Positions 1 through 5,613 of a DNA stretch of 5,625 nt are shown here, in pieces (position 1 is the stretch's first letter; each line of letters starts with the position of its first letter). The translations under genes and the position numbers were made by a program. The stretch is from JAKACA01 sp050008715 (GTDB lineage Bacteria > Actinomycetota > Acidimicrobiia > Acidimicrobiales > Bog-793), in assembly GCA_050008715.1 (NCBI GenBank), contig JBEKMC010000164.1, positions 1-5,625 on the forward strand, in the 5' to 3' direction. The notes beneath the pieces were generated by a model that saw only the letters and a program-made list of their open reading frames with translations, made no database searches and was not told the DNA's origin.

Positions 1-55
1 GAGCACGATCGCCGGCTCGAGCGGGCTGACCCAGCGCTCGGGTGCAGACGTCGCC

Positions 56-394
56 ATGCGGCGGCTGCTGCGCGTGCCGGACGTGCGTCCCACCCGGAAG
101 TCCAACGAAGCAGCCCAGCGTCTGTTCAGCACGTCGATCCTGCTCTCAGCGACGCGCTGTCTCCTCGGCTACGTCGTCATACCAGTGGCGCTGCCTGTTC
201 TCGGGGCAGCCCGTAGCTTCACGGCGATCATCTTCATTCCGCTCGGGCTCCTGGCGCTGGTGTTCGATGTGCTGGGGATACGGCGCTTCTTCGTTGCCGA
301 CCACCGGTGGCGCTGGCCCATCACAGGTCTGTACCTCGCCGTCATGGTCCTCGTCATCATCCTCCTCGTCCGAGACTTCGCCCACGTCCTCTGA
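56..394 (+). CDS. Small integral membrane protein, actinobacterial type (start uncertain)
   Basis: The reading frame gives 112 residues from the ATG. It has a basic, polar N-terminus (about 1-25) and three hydrophobic segments (about 28-48, 54-76 and 90-106) split by a short charged stretch (IRRFFVADHRWRW, 75-87). The FSTSILLSATRCLLGYVV stretch followed by the R-W-rich loop resembles a widespread family of uncharacterised small actinobacterial membrane proteins that I recall but cannot name. No function is known to me. The frame is open from base 2 with no stop, and there is no good ribosome binding site before the ATG, so the true start could lie before the window. No in-frame GTG or other ATG is present in the visible upstream codons. 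The gene converges on the aquaporin, with 59 bp between the two stop codons. Confidence 0.75.
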   Translation: MRRLLRVPDVRPTRKSNEAAQRLFSTSILLSATRCLLGYVVIPVALPVLGAARSFTAIIFIPLGLLALVFDVLGIRRFFVADHRWRWPITGLYLAVMVLVIILLVRDFAHVL

Positions 395-453
395 GTAGGC
401 GAGTCGCCGGCGGCGCCGTCCGGTCCTCCCCGGGCCCGAGCGGCATCGCCCAG

Positions 454-1332
454 CTACGCCAACCCCGGATCGGCTCCCATCCCCGGCTCGAAACCCAGCC
501 CCGGCTCGACAGCCAGCCCCGGCTCGACAGCCATCCCCGAGTCGGTGTCGACCGCGACGATCCCGAGGACATCGACGGACCCATCAGGCTCGACCTCGAC
601 GATGACGGCCACCGGATCGGGCTCGGGCCGCCCGTAGAACGCCATATGGACGATGCCCGCGAGCGCTCCGCCGACGAGGGGGGCGAGGATGAACAGCCAT
701 ACCTGCTTCAGGGCAGTGCCGCCGATGACGAGAGCAGGGCCGAGGGCGCGGGCGGGGTTGACCGACGTCCCGGTGAGCGGGATGCCGATCAGGTGGACGA
801 CCGTAAGGGTCAGCCCGATGACGAGCCCGGCTGTCGAGGCGTTGCCGATGGCGCTCTTGTGCGTGACGGCGAGGATGACGAACACGAACAAGGCGGTGAG
901 GACGACTTCGGCGATGAAGGCTCCGCCGGCGCTGATGTGGAGCTCACTGGCGCTCCCCCAGCCATCGGTGCCAAGGCCGACGCGCGACCTCGAGTAGAGC
1001 GGTGATGCGGCGAACGTGCCCCACAGGCCGACGGCACCCACGATCCCGCCGACGAACTGGGCGATCCAGTAGCTGACGGCTCCTTCGAGCGAGATGCCTC
1101 CGGACAGCCACACGCCCATGGTCACCGCCGGGTTGACGTGGCAGCCGGAGATGGGGCCGAGCGAGTAGGCGAGTGCCATGAGCGTGAGCCCGAAGGCGAG
1201 CGCCGTGGCCACGACGCCGGCGGCAAAGCTCGCTCCGGTGGCGTCGAAACCGAATGACAGCGTCGCCACACCGACGGCGAAATAGACGAGGAGGGCGGTG
1301 CCGAGCACCTCAGCTGCAACCTTCTTGGCCAT
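454..1332 (-). CDS. aqpZ: Aquaporin Z-like water channel (MIP family) with extended repetitive C-terminus
   Basis: This 292-residue protein should form a tetrameric inner-membrane channel for water. It has six membrane helices (about 5-25, 36-57, 84-106, 136-157, 165-184, 210-233) and both half-helix NPA motifs: GCHVNPAVT (N67-A69) and TSVNPARA (N192-A194). Aligned to E. coli AqpZ by eye, the four selectivity-filter residues are all kept: F47, H180, T189 and R195. That is the narrow water-type filter, not the wider glycerol type. The ATG at 1332 is chosen because a strong GAGAGGAG lies six bases before it and because MAKKVAAEVLGT aligns with the AqpZ N-terminus; an upstream in-frame ATG at 1383 lacks both. 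The unusual part is a tail of roughly 59 residues after helix 6. It is acidic and ends in four hexapeptide units (like AVEPGL), about 50-60 residues more than typical AqpZ. The aqpZ symbol rests on the filter residues only. Confidence 0.93.
   Translation of the reverse strand: MAKKVAAEVLGTALLVYFAVGVATLSFGFDATGASFAAGVVATALAFGLTLMALAYSLGPISGCHVNPAVTMGVWLSGGISLEGAVSYWIAQFVGGIVGAVGLWGTFAASPLYSRSRVGLGTDGWGSASELHISAGGAFIAEVVLTALFVFVILAVTHKSAIGNASTAGLVIGLTLTVVHLIGIPLTGTSVNPARALGPALVIGGTALKQVWLFILAPLVGGALAGIVHMAFYGRPEPDPVAVIVEVEPDGSVDVLGIVAVDTDSGMAVEPGLAVEPGLGFEPGMGADPGLA
463..552. repeat. 18-bp tandem repeat encoding the aquaporin tail
   Basis: Four consecutive 18-bp units begin with CCCCGG at 463, 481, 499 and 517. 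A decayed fifth unit follows at 535-552. Units three and four differ only at the last base (CAG versus CAT); units one and two carry more changes. On the minus strand the units encode Glu-Pro-Gly hexapeptides (MAVEPG, LAVEPG, LGFEPG, MGADPG). Because 18 is a multiple of three, gain or loss of a unit would keep the aquaporin in frame. Confidence 0.85.
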
Positions 1333-1338
1333 CGACGG

Positions 1339-1346
1339 CTCCTCTC
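1339..1346 (-). promoter_or_regulatory. Shine-Dalgarno site of the aquaporin gene
   Basis: On the minus strand the sequence is GAGAGGAG followed by CCGTCG and then ATG at 1332. This is a near-ideal site with a six-base spacer. It decides the start over the in-frame ATG at 1383. Confidence 0.85.
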
Positions 1347-1363
1347 TGTCGGCAACTCCTGAC

Positions 1364-1392
1364 ACGTTAAGCCTCGCCTGCATCGGAGTCCA
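1364..1392 (-). promoter_or_regulatory. Candidate sigma-70-type promoter for the aquaporin
   Basis: On the minus strand, TGGACT (1387-1392, a partial match to TTGACA) is followed after 17 bases by TAACGT (1364-1369, fits TAnnnT). Transcription would begin near 1357, leaving a leader of about 25 bases that contains the strong Shine-Dalgarno site. Both hexamers are imperfect, so the call rests on spacing and position. Confidence 0.4.
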
Positions 1393-1410
1393 TGACCGCC
1401 GTGAGGACGG

Positions 1411-1439
1411 CTGACCGCGCCGCCAGGTGTCGATAGAAC
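1411..1439 (+). promoter_or_regulatory. Candidate promoter for a leaderless oxidoreductase transcript
   Basis: CTGACC (1411-1416) matches four of six bases of TTGACA. A 17-base spacer leads to TAGAAC (1434-1439), which matches four of six of TATAAT. Exactly six bases separate it from the GTG at 1446, so the predicted first transcribed base is the start codon itself. No Shine-Dalgarno sequence precedes the GTG, which agrees with leaderless translation, common in actinobacteria. Confidence 0.5.
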
Positions 1440-1445
1440 GGTCCT

Positions 1446-2384
1446 GTGGAACTCCGAATCTTCACCGAACCCCAGCAGGGCGCCTCCTACGAGCAGCTCC
1501 TCGCGGTCGCTCGCACGGCGGAGGAGTGTGGCTATGGCGCCTTCTTCCGTTCTGACCACTACCTGAAGATGGGCTCGGTCTCGGGAGACCCTGGGCCGTC
1601 CGATGCATGGATCACCCTCGCCGGTCTCGCGCGGGACACCGAGCGCATCCGCCTCGGCACGTTGCTCACGGCCGCGACGTTCCGCCTGCCCGGTCCCCTC
1701 GCCATCTCCGTGGCCGTGGTCGACTCCATGAGCGGCGGGCGCGTCGAGCTGGGCCTCGGTGCCGGGTGGTTCGAGGAGGAGCACGCCGCCTACGGCATCC
1801 CGTTCCCGGGTGTCGGCGGGCGGTTCGAGCGCCTCGAGGAGCAGCTCGAGATCATCACGGGCCTCTGGGGCACGCCGTTGGGCGAGACGTTCGACTTCGC
1901 CGGTCGCCACTACCAGTTGTCCTCCAGCCCTGCGCTCCCCAAACCGGTTCAATCGCCTCGACCTCCGATCATCGTCGGTGGCCATGGCCGTCTCCGGACG
2001 CCCCGTCTGGCGGCACGTTTCGCTGACGAATTCAACGTGCCATTCGCCCCCCTCGATGTAGTCGAGCGCCAATTCGGCTTGGTCGACGCGGCGTGCGAGA
2101 GCGCCGGGAGGGATCCTGGCTCAGTGGTGCATTCGGCTGCTCTCGTGCTGTGTTGTGGCGCCGACGAGGCCGAGATCCAACGCCGGGCGGCGCGGATCGG
2201 TCGCTCGGCGGACGAGCTTCGATCTGCCGGCCTTGCCGGCAGTCCGACGGAGGTGGCCGAGAAGCTGGCGAGTTATCGGTCTGCAGGCGCCGTTCGCGTG
2301 TACCTGCAGGTACTCGACCTCGAGGACCTCGAGCATCTCCGACTGGTGGCGAGCGAGGTCGCCCCGCTCGTGTCTGCGCTGTAA
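1446..2384 (+). CDS. LLM-class F420-dependent oxidoreductase, Rv1855c-like family
   Basis: The 312-residue protein is a bacterial luciferase-like TIM barrel predicted to use coenzyme F420 in hydride transfer in the cytoplasm; its substrate cannot be read from sequence. Family marks run in order: the N-terminal strand ELRIFTEPQ; FFRSDHY (33-39); RIRLGTLLTAATFRLPGPLA (67-86); SGGRVELGLGAGWFEEEH (96-113), the typical barrel loop; RFERLEEQLEIITGLW (126-141); PPIIVGGHG (173-181), the usual cofactor-side strand; and the C-terminal GSPTEVAEKLASYRSAGAVR. The ending VRVYLQVLDLEDLEHL is characteristic of the Rv1855c group as I recall it. Length fits the family. The start is GTG with no ribosome binding site, and MELRIF aligns with the usual N-terminus. 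It is divergent from the aquaporin and appears to be a single-gene unit. F420 use is inferred from family membership, not from a seen binding proof; an FMN-using relative is the alternative. Confidence 0.9.
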   Translation: MELRIFTEPQQGASYEQLLAVARTAEECGYGAFFRSDHYLKMGSVSGDPGPSDAWITLAGLARDTERIRLGTLLTAATFRLPGPLAISVAVVDSMSGGRVELGLGAGWFEEEHAAYGIPFPGVGGRFERLEEQLEIITGLWGTPLGETFDFAGRHYQLSSSPALPKPVQSPRPPIIVGGHGRLRTPRLAARFADEFNVPFAPLDVVERQFGLVDAACESAGRDPGSVVHSAALVLCCGADEAEIQRRAARIGRSADELRSAGLAGSPTEVAEKLASYRSAGAVRVYLQVLDLEDLEHLRLVASEVAPLVSAL

Positions 2385-2467
2385 GGGACTGCGAGCTTGA
2401 AAGACTGCTGAGCGTTGCGCCACGCCGCCCGCCCTGAGGCCTCGGCTCGGACCTCGTCCGCCCTCGA

Positions 2468-2692
2468 TCAGACGGACTCGTCGGCCTCTTCGGCGAGTCG
2501 TTCGGGATCGTCGAGGAGGACTCCGACCTCGATGGCTTCGACGAGGTCGAGCGGCAGCTGGTCCTCTTCTTGCTCGTCGTCGAAGTCGACCTCGCTGTCG
2601 AGCGACACGTAGTCGGCGGCGTCGTGGGGTACGAACGGATCCGGCCGCTCGACTGCTGGCAGGTCGTCGTACACATCGCTCACGACCTCCAT
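2468..2692 (-). CDS. Small acidic protein of unknown function
   Basis: The frame gives 74 residues starting MEVVSDVYDD. It is strongly acidic, with an Asp/Glu-rich middle (LDSEVDFDDEQEEDQLPLD, about 31-49) and an end LLDDPERLAEEADESV. There are no cysteines, membrane segments or signal peptide, so a small cytosolic, probably partly disordered protein is likely. Codons from 2692 onward strongly favour G or C in third position, whereas the 13 codons between an upstream GTG at 2731 and this ATG do not, so I prefer the ATG. No clear Shine-Dalgarno site precedes either start. The stop faces the oxidoreductase stop across 83 bp, and the gene is divergent from the zinc-ribbon gene. The pattern ERPDPFVPHDAADYVSLD feels like a conserved actinobacterial short protein, but I cannot name a family. 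Confidence 0.68.
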   Translation of the reverse strand: MEVVSDVYDDLPAVERPDPFVPHDAADYVSLDSEVDFDDEQEEDQLPLDLVEAIEVGVLLDDPERLAEEADESV

Positions 2693-2783
2693 CCTGCCAC
2701 GACTCAAGCGATTGGCTTCATTTCGGCGCACGCCGTGAAGGTTTTCGGGTGCCGAACTACACCGATGTGAGTAAGTTGGGCTG
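2693..2783. promoter_or_regulatory. Divergent intergenic region between the acidic protein and zinc-ribbon genes
   Basis: These 91 bp hold the upstream signals of both flanking genes and are visibly less GC-rich than the coding sequence on either side. Rightward, TAAGTT (2772-2777) sits six bases before the ATG at 2784, but I see no good -35 hexamer at 16-18 bases. Leftward I find no convincing -10 or Shine-Dalgarno site for the ATG at 2692. No clear operator palindrome is visible. Confidence 0.45.
2772..2777 (+). promoter_or_regulatory. Candidate -10 hexamer, leaderless start at 2784
   Basis: TAAGTT fits TAnnnT. It is followed by exactly six bases and then ATG, the same geometry as the oxidoreductase gene start. 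No Shine-Dalgarno sequence lies between. A recognisable -35 is missing, which weakens the call. Confidence 0.4.
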
Positions 2784-3161
2784 ATGGGTCGGAGTTTCTT
2801 GCGGGCGGACGGGCCGGCCCACTGTCGCAGTCGGCGGGTCGTTCTCGTGTGCTGCGCCTACTGCGGGAGGCCCACGGCACGCTTTCATGTCAGCTGGGCC
2901 GGTGCGTTCGATCCGAGGGTGAAGCCCGGCGAAGATCGTGTGGAGCGCGTCTGGGAGGAGACCGGCCGGCCCCCGCGACGCCCGAACTACCGGCTTTGGT
3001 GTGCCCGTAACACCTGCCGGACCACCTACGTGCTCCAGCGAGACGAGCTGGAGCCGGTCGTCGTGCGGGCGGCGATCATCGGCGATCGCCGGGTCATCCT
3101 CCCGAAGGACGCTCGGGTCGGCAGCAACGTCCCGAGAGTCTTCAAAGCAGCTGCGCTGTAG
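2784..3161 (+). CDS. Putative zinc-ribbon protein of unknown function
   Basis: The 125-residue protein has two cysteine pairs that could bind one zinc ion: CAYC (C24, C27, next to another Cys at 23) and WCARNTC (C73, C78). The 45-residue segment between them includes an aromatic strand (ARFHVSWAG) and a charged, proline-rich stretch (ETGRPPRRPNYR). After the second pair comes a predicted beta-rich tail (TYVLQRDELEPVVVRAAIIG). There is no signal peptide or membrane segment, and Arg is abundant, so nucleic-acid binding is possible but only an inference. I do not recognise the family. Third codon positions are GC-rich throughout, supporting a real gene. The start is uncertain: a GTG at 2847 would begin just before the first cysteines and remove a less protein-like N-terminus. 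It converges on the glycosyltransferase-like gene with 21 bp between stops. Confidence 0.72.
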   Translation: MGRSFLRADGPAHCRSRRVVLVCCAYCGRPTARFHVSWAGAFDPRVKPGEDRVERVWEETGRPPRRPNYRLWCARNTCRTTYVLQRDELEPVVVRAAIIGDRRVILPKDARVGSNVPRVFKAAAL

Positions 3162-3182
3162 GACGGTGGTCGACCGGGCCGC

Positions 3183-5096
3183 CTAAGGCGACGCGCCAGG
3201 CACCTGCACCGAGGACCACACGGCCGCCCCTCGCTGCAGCGTCGGTGGGCGGTTCAGCACCTCAGAGATGAAGCGCACGGCGCAGGCGGGGTTGACCGAC
3301 CCCGTCTCCGGAATGATCACGGTGCGAACCTGCAACTTCGCGAGCTCCTTTCGTGCCCGTTGCACCAGCCCGTGTGGGGGTTTGGCCAGCGTGGGGTTGA
3401 CCGTGCACACGTTGAAAGCCACCGCCAGGGCGCCTTGGAGGTTGGTGCCCACGGCTGCCTCGCCCGCGGTCAACCGGTACGGGAAGTCATCGACGGCCTG
3501 CCAGACCATCGGCAGGACGTATTTGCCACTGGCGAGTGGATACGTCAGCAATGCGCTCCCCGGACTGCCCGTTCCCACGGTCGGAGGTACGAGCGCCGGA
3601 GGGGTCGCGTAGGCGGAGATGTCGGTGTACGGCCAGCCGGGGACGAGCGACACGAGACCGATCACCGTGAGCGCCGCCATGAGCGGCAGCGGCCCGAAGC
3701 GCGCCAGGCCGCGGTTGCTGTCGCGCCGATGGGCGGCGGGGGCCGGCGGTCGGGCGTCGCGGGCCCGATCGAGGATGAGGGCCACGGCACTCGCCACGAA
3801 CAGCCACATGAAGAGGGAATAGCGCGACGCCACCTCGGCCTGCAGGAAGGGCAGCTTCGTGAAGACGAGGAATGGCAACGGGATCGCCGTCAGGTGACCC
3901 CAGACGTGGAGATGCGATCCGAGAGAGAGCAGCAATGCCACGACTGCCATCAGGATGGCGAACAGGAGGAGGCGGTCCCGTCGAAACCTCAGCCCGCCCG
4001 CGAGGAGGAGCAGGATGACCGGGATCCCGACGTAGGAGCCGTTCTCGGCCGGATCGGGCTGGGGCCCGGTCGTCGGGGTGACGCCGACAAAGGAGTTGCC
4101 GGTGTGCGCCAGGCCGAACGAGAAGTACTGGTTCTGAGTCGGTATCACGAGGCTGGCGGGGTCTGCCGACAAGCCGGCGAGGACTGCCACACTGTGGCTC
4201 GCATTCGTCAGGTGATCTGGCCCTGTCCTGCTCGTGACGGCGAACCAGAGTGCGACGGGGGCGAGTACGACGCACGCGAGCAGGATGGCCTTGGCGGCGT
4301 ACCGGAAATGCCGTGAGACGAGCTGGGGACGGGCGATGCAGAGCACCACGACCCCGATGCCCGCCAGGGTGAGCGTGTCGACGAGAAGTTCCGCCGACCA
4401 GCCGAGCTGGACGACCATGACGATGCCGAGGATGAATCCCATCCACCACCACCGTCGTCGCTGACGCACGAGGATCTCGTCGAGCAACGCCAGTACGAGC
4501 GGCGGGACAGCCGCGAGGATCAGGAAGAGATGGCCGTCGCCTTCACCGATCATGAACGGGCAGAACCCGTAGAGCAGACCTCCCACGAAGGCAGCCAGGT
4601 CCCAGGTCACAAAACGCCGGAGCATGAAGAACGCCGCCGACGCCGAGCCCGCGAAGCCGAGGGAGAACAGCACGTTGTAGGTCGCGATGGGGCCGAACAA
4701 CCAGGTGATTGGCGCGCCGAGCACTCCGGCGAGCGGCATGGACGTGTTGTCGGCGAGGTCGACGCCGAAGGGGTAGTCGATCCAATTCGTGCGCAGAGGA
4801 TTCTGCAGATGAGCGACGGCGTGCGCAGCCCAGGCAAGAAACCACACCTCCTGGCCTGGGTCCCCACAGCTGCCGTTGCCGCACGCCATGGTGTGGCTGA
4901 GACCACCGGTCAACGACGGGAGGTTCGACAGCACGCCGAGACCGACGTAGATCGCAACGACAACGATCACCCGCAGGCGCCGACGATGTGCGCCGCCTGC
5001 CAACGGGGCATCGGGCTGAGAGGGTGACTGGGCCTCCGGCTCGTCATGGCTATTCGCCGGGTCACGCTCGACGGGAGGCGTGATCGGAATTGCCAT
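3183..5096 (-). CDS. Multi-pass membrane protein, probable GT-C-type glycosyltransferase
   Basis: From the ATG at 5096 this is 637 residues. A cytoplasmic Pro/Asp-rich N-terminus (1-38) leads to a first helix (about 42-62), then a first external loop with C72, C77 and D79 in SCGDPGQEVWFLAW. An acidic residue in this loop, followed by WFLAW, is typical of lipid-phosphate-sugar-using GT-C enzymes and related actinobacterial membrane proteins. About ten more helices follow (roughly 121-139, 141-159, 167-185, 188-208, 216-234, 236-255, 266-288, 354-370, 375-393, 427-443, 468-486). Conserved-looking pieces include NWIDYPFGVDLADNTSMPL (104-122), YGFCPFMIGEGDGHL (176-190) and ASRYSLFMWLF (423-433). 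A soluble domain of about 150 residues ends the protein, probably outside the membrane. It likely moves sugars for envelope glycans or glycoproteins; donor and acceptor are unknown. The same frame stays open to 5375, but those 93 codons overlap another gene's better frame and look unlike protein. A GTG at 5114 is a possible alternative start. Confidence 0.78.
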   Translation of the reverse strand: MAIPITPPVERDPANSHDEPEAQSPSQPDAPLAGGAHRRRLRVIVVVAIYVGLGVLSNLPSLTGGLSHTMACGNGSCGDPGQEVWFLAWAAHAVAHLQNPLRTNWIDYPFGVDLADNTSMPLAGVLGAPITWLFGPIATYNVLFSLGFAGSASAAFFMLRRFVTWDLAAFVGGLLYGFCPFMIGEGDGHLFLILAAVPPLVLALLDEILVRQRRRWWWMGFILGIVMVVQLGWSAELLVDTLTLAGIGVVVLCIARPQLVSRHFRYAAKAILLACVVLAPVALWFAVTSRTGPDHLTNASHSVAVLAGLSADPASLVIPTQNQYFSFGLAHTGNSFVGVTPTTGPQPDPAENGSYVGIPVILLLLAGGLRFRRDRLLLFAILMAVVALLLSLGSHLHVWGHLTAIPLPFLVFTKLPFLQAEVASRYSLFMWLFVASAVALILDRARDARPPAPAAHRRDSNRGLARFGPLPLMAALTVIGLVSLVPGWPYTDISAYATPPALVPPTVGTGSPGSALLTYPLASGKYVLPMVWQAVDDFPYRLTAGEAAVGTNLQGALAVAFNVCTVNPTLAKPPHGLVQRARKELAKLQVRTVIIPETGSVNPACAVRFISEVLNRPPTLQRGAAVWSSVQVPGASP

Positions 5097-5140
5097 GGCT
5101 GCCGAGTCTTTCACGGCGGCGGACCGCTCCGACCAGACCC

Positions 5141-5613
5141 TCAGGATGCCGCCGGCGCCAGATTCTCGAGGTTCGTGAACCACGACCCTGGGGGCCCGCA
5201 GTTGATCCCGCCCCCATTCCCGTAGCCGAACTCCGAGTATTCGGCCGTCATGTCCGGACTGCCGCGCCCTCCGGGGCCGCTTGGTATCGGGCAGACGACC
5301 TTCGTTCCCGGCTTGGCGATCGTCACCGTCATGCGAATCCATTCCACGGTATCCAACGTGCAGTACTGCATGCACCCTTCACCCGTGTTCTGCTTGTTCA
5401 GCGCCGCCACCGAGACGAGCTTGAAATGGGCGTCTTCTTGTACTTGGCGTTGCCCCCGCTGATGGTCTCCGAACCGAGCGGCTCTGAGGCGGCATGGGGG
5501 CCGATCGACAGGTGTTGCCAGGGGTTGGAGGAGCCATAGTTCAGCGGTCTGGACGACTGGCCCAAGCCGACGTCGTTCGGATTTGATTGGTTGAGGTGAA
5601 TTCTTATGTGTAG
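5141..5613 (-). pseudogene. Frame-broken C-terminal part of an unknown Cys-containing protein
   Basis: Two minus-strand frames join into one plausible protein tail. From 5613 one frame reads IRIHLNQSNPNDVGLG, then NYGSSNPWQHLSIGPHAAS and ETISGGNAKYKK up to about 5434. It then degenerates and stops at 5398. From about 5434 the next frame reads DAHFKLVSVAALNKQNTGEG, later GCMQYC, TVEWIRMTVTIAKPGTKVVC, GGGINCGPPGSWF, and ends NLENLAPAAS with TGA at 5141-5143. GC-rich third positions and natural amino-acid use switch frame at that point, so one base seems missing in AAGAAGACGCCC. The composite is about 157 residues with no visible start: frame 1 meets TAA at 5614-5616. Four cysteines and a Gly/Asn/Ser/Thr-rich, beta-like composition suggest an exported protein, but no signal peptide is in view. 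The stop is 44 bp before the glycosyltransferase-like start on the same strand, so the two may be co-transcribed. I do not recognise the family. A true mutation and a sequencing error are both possible. Confidence 0.6.

Noticed and set aside
395..453. Possible terminator between the convergent small membrane protein and aquaporin genes
   Set aside because: Only short GC-rich inverted repeats (GGCG-AGT-CGCC at 398-408) are present, with no longer stem and no T run on either strand.
307..1005. Long plus-strand open frame opposite the aquaporin
   Set aside because: It is an Asp/Arg-rich shadow of the aquaporin's codons; the minus strand has clear NPA motifs and helices.
1333..1383. Longer aquaporin starting at the ATG at 1383
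   Set aside because: The extra 17 residues are not like an aquaporin N-terminus, and the strong Shine-Dalgarno site serves the ATG at 1332.
1122..2072. 316-codon minus-strand open frame across the aquaporin start and the oxidoreductase
   Set aside because: It overlaps two confident genes, is Arg/Glu-rich with no domain signs, and spans the divergent promoter region.
2301..2312. Perfect 12-bp palindrome TACCTGCAGGTA
   Set aside because: It lies inside the oxidoreductase gene, encoding part of the conserved VYLQVL stretch, so chance and coding constraint explain it.
2032..2676. 214-codon minus-strand open frame rich in Ser, Arg and Pro
   Set aside because: It overlaps the oxidoreductase end and the better-coding acidic protein in another frame; its composition is typical of an out-of-frame high-GC reading.
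3162..3182. Palindrome GGTCGACC between two convergent stop codons
   Set aside because: It is an 8-bp palindrome without a loop or T run; it does not make a terminator hairpin.
3360..4316. 318-codon plus-strand open frame opposite the membrane glycosyltransferase
   Set aside because: It is Gly/Arg/Glu-rich antisense noise; the minus strand encodes regular membrane helices over the same bases.
3487..4452. 321-codon minus-strand open frame inside the membrane glycosyltransferase
   Set aside because: It is an Arg/Pro/His-rich reading in another frame of the same strand, with no membrane segments.
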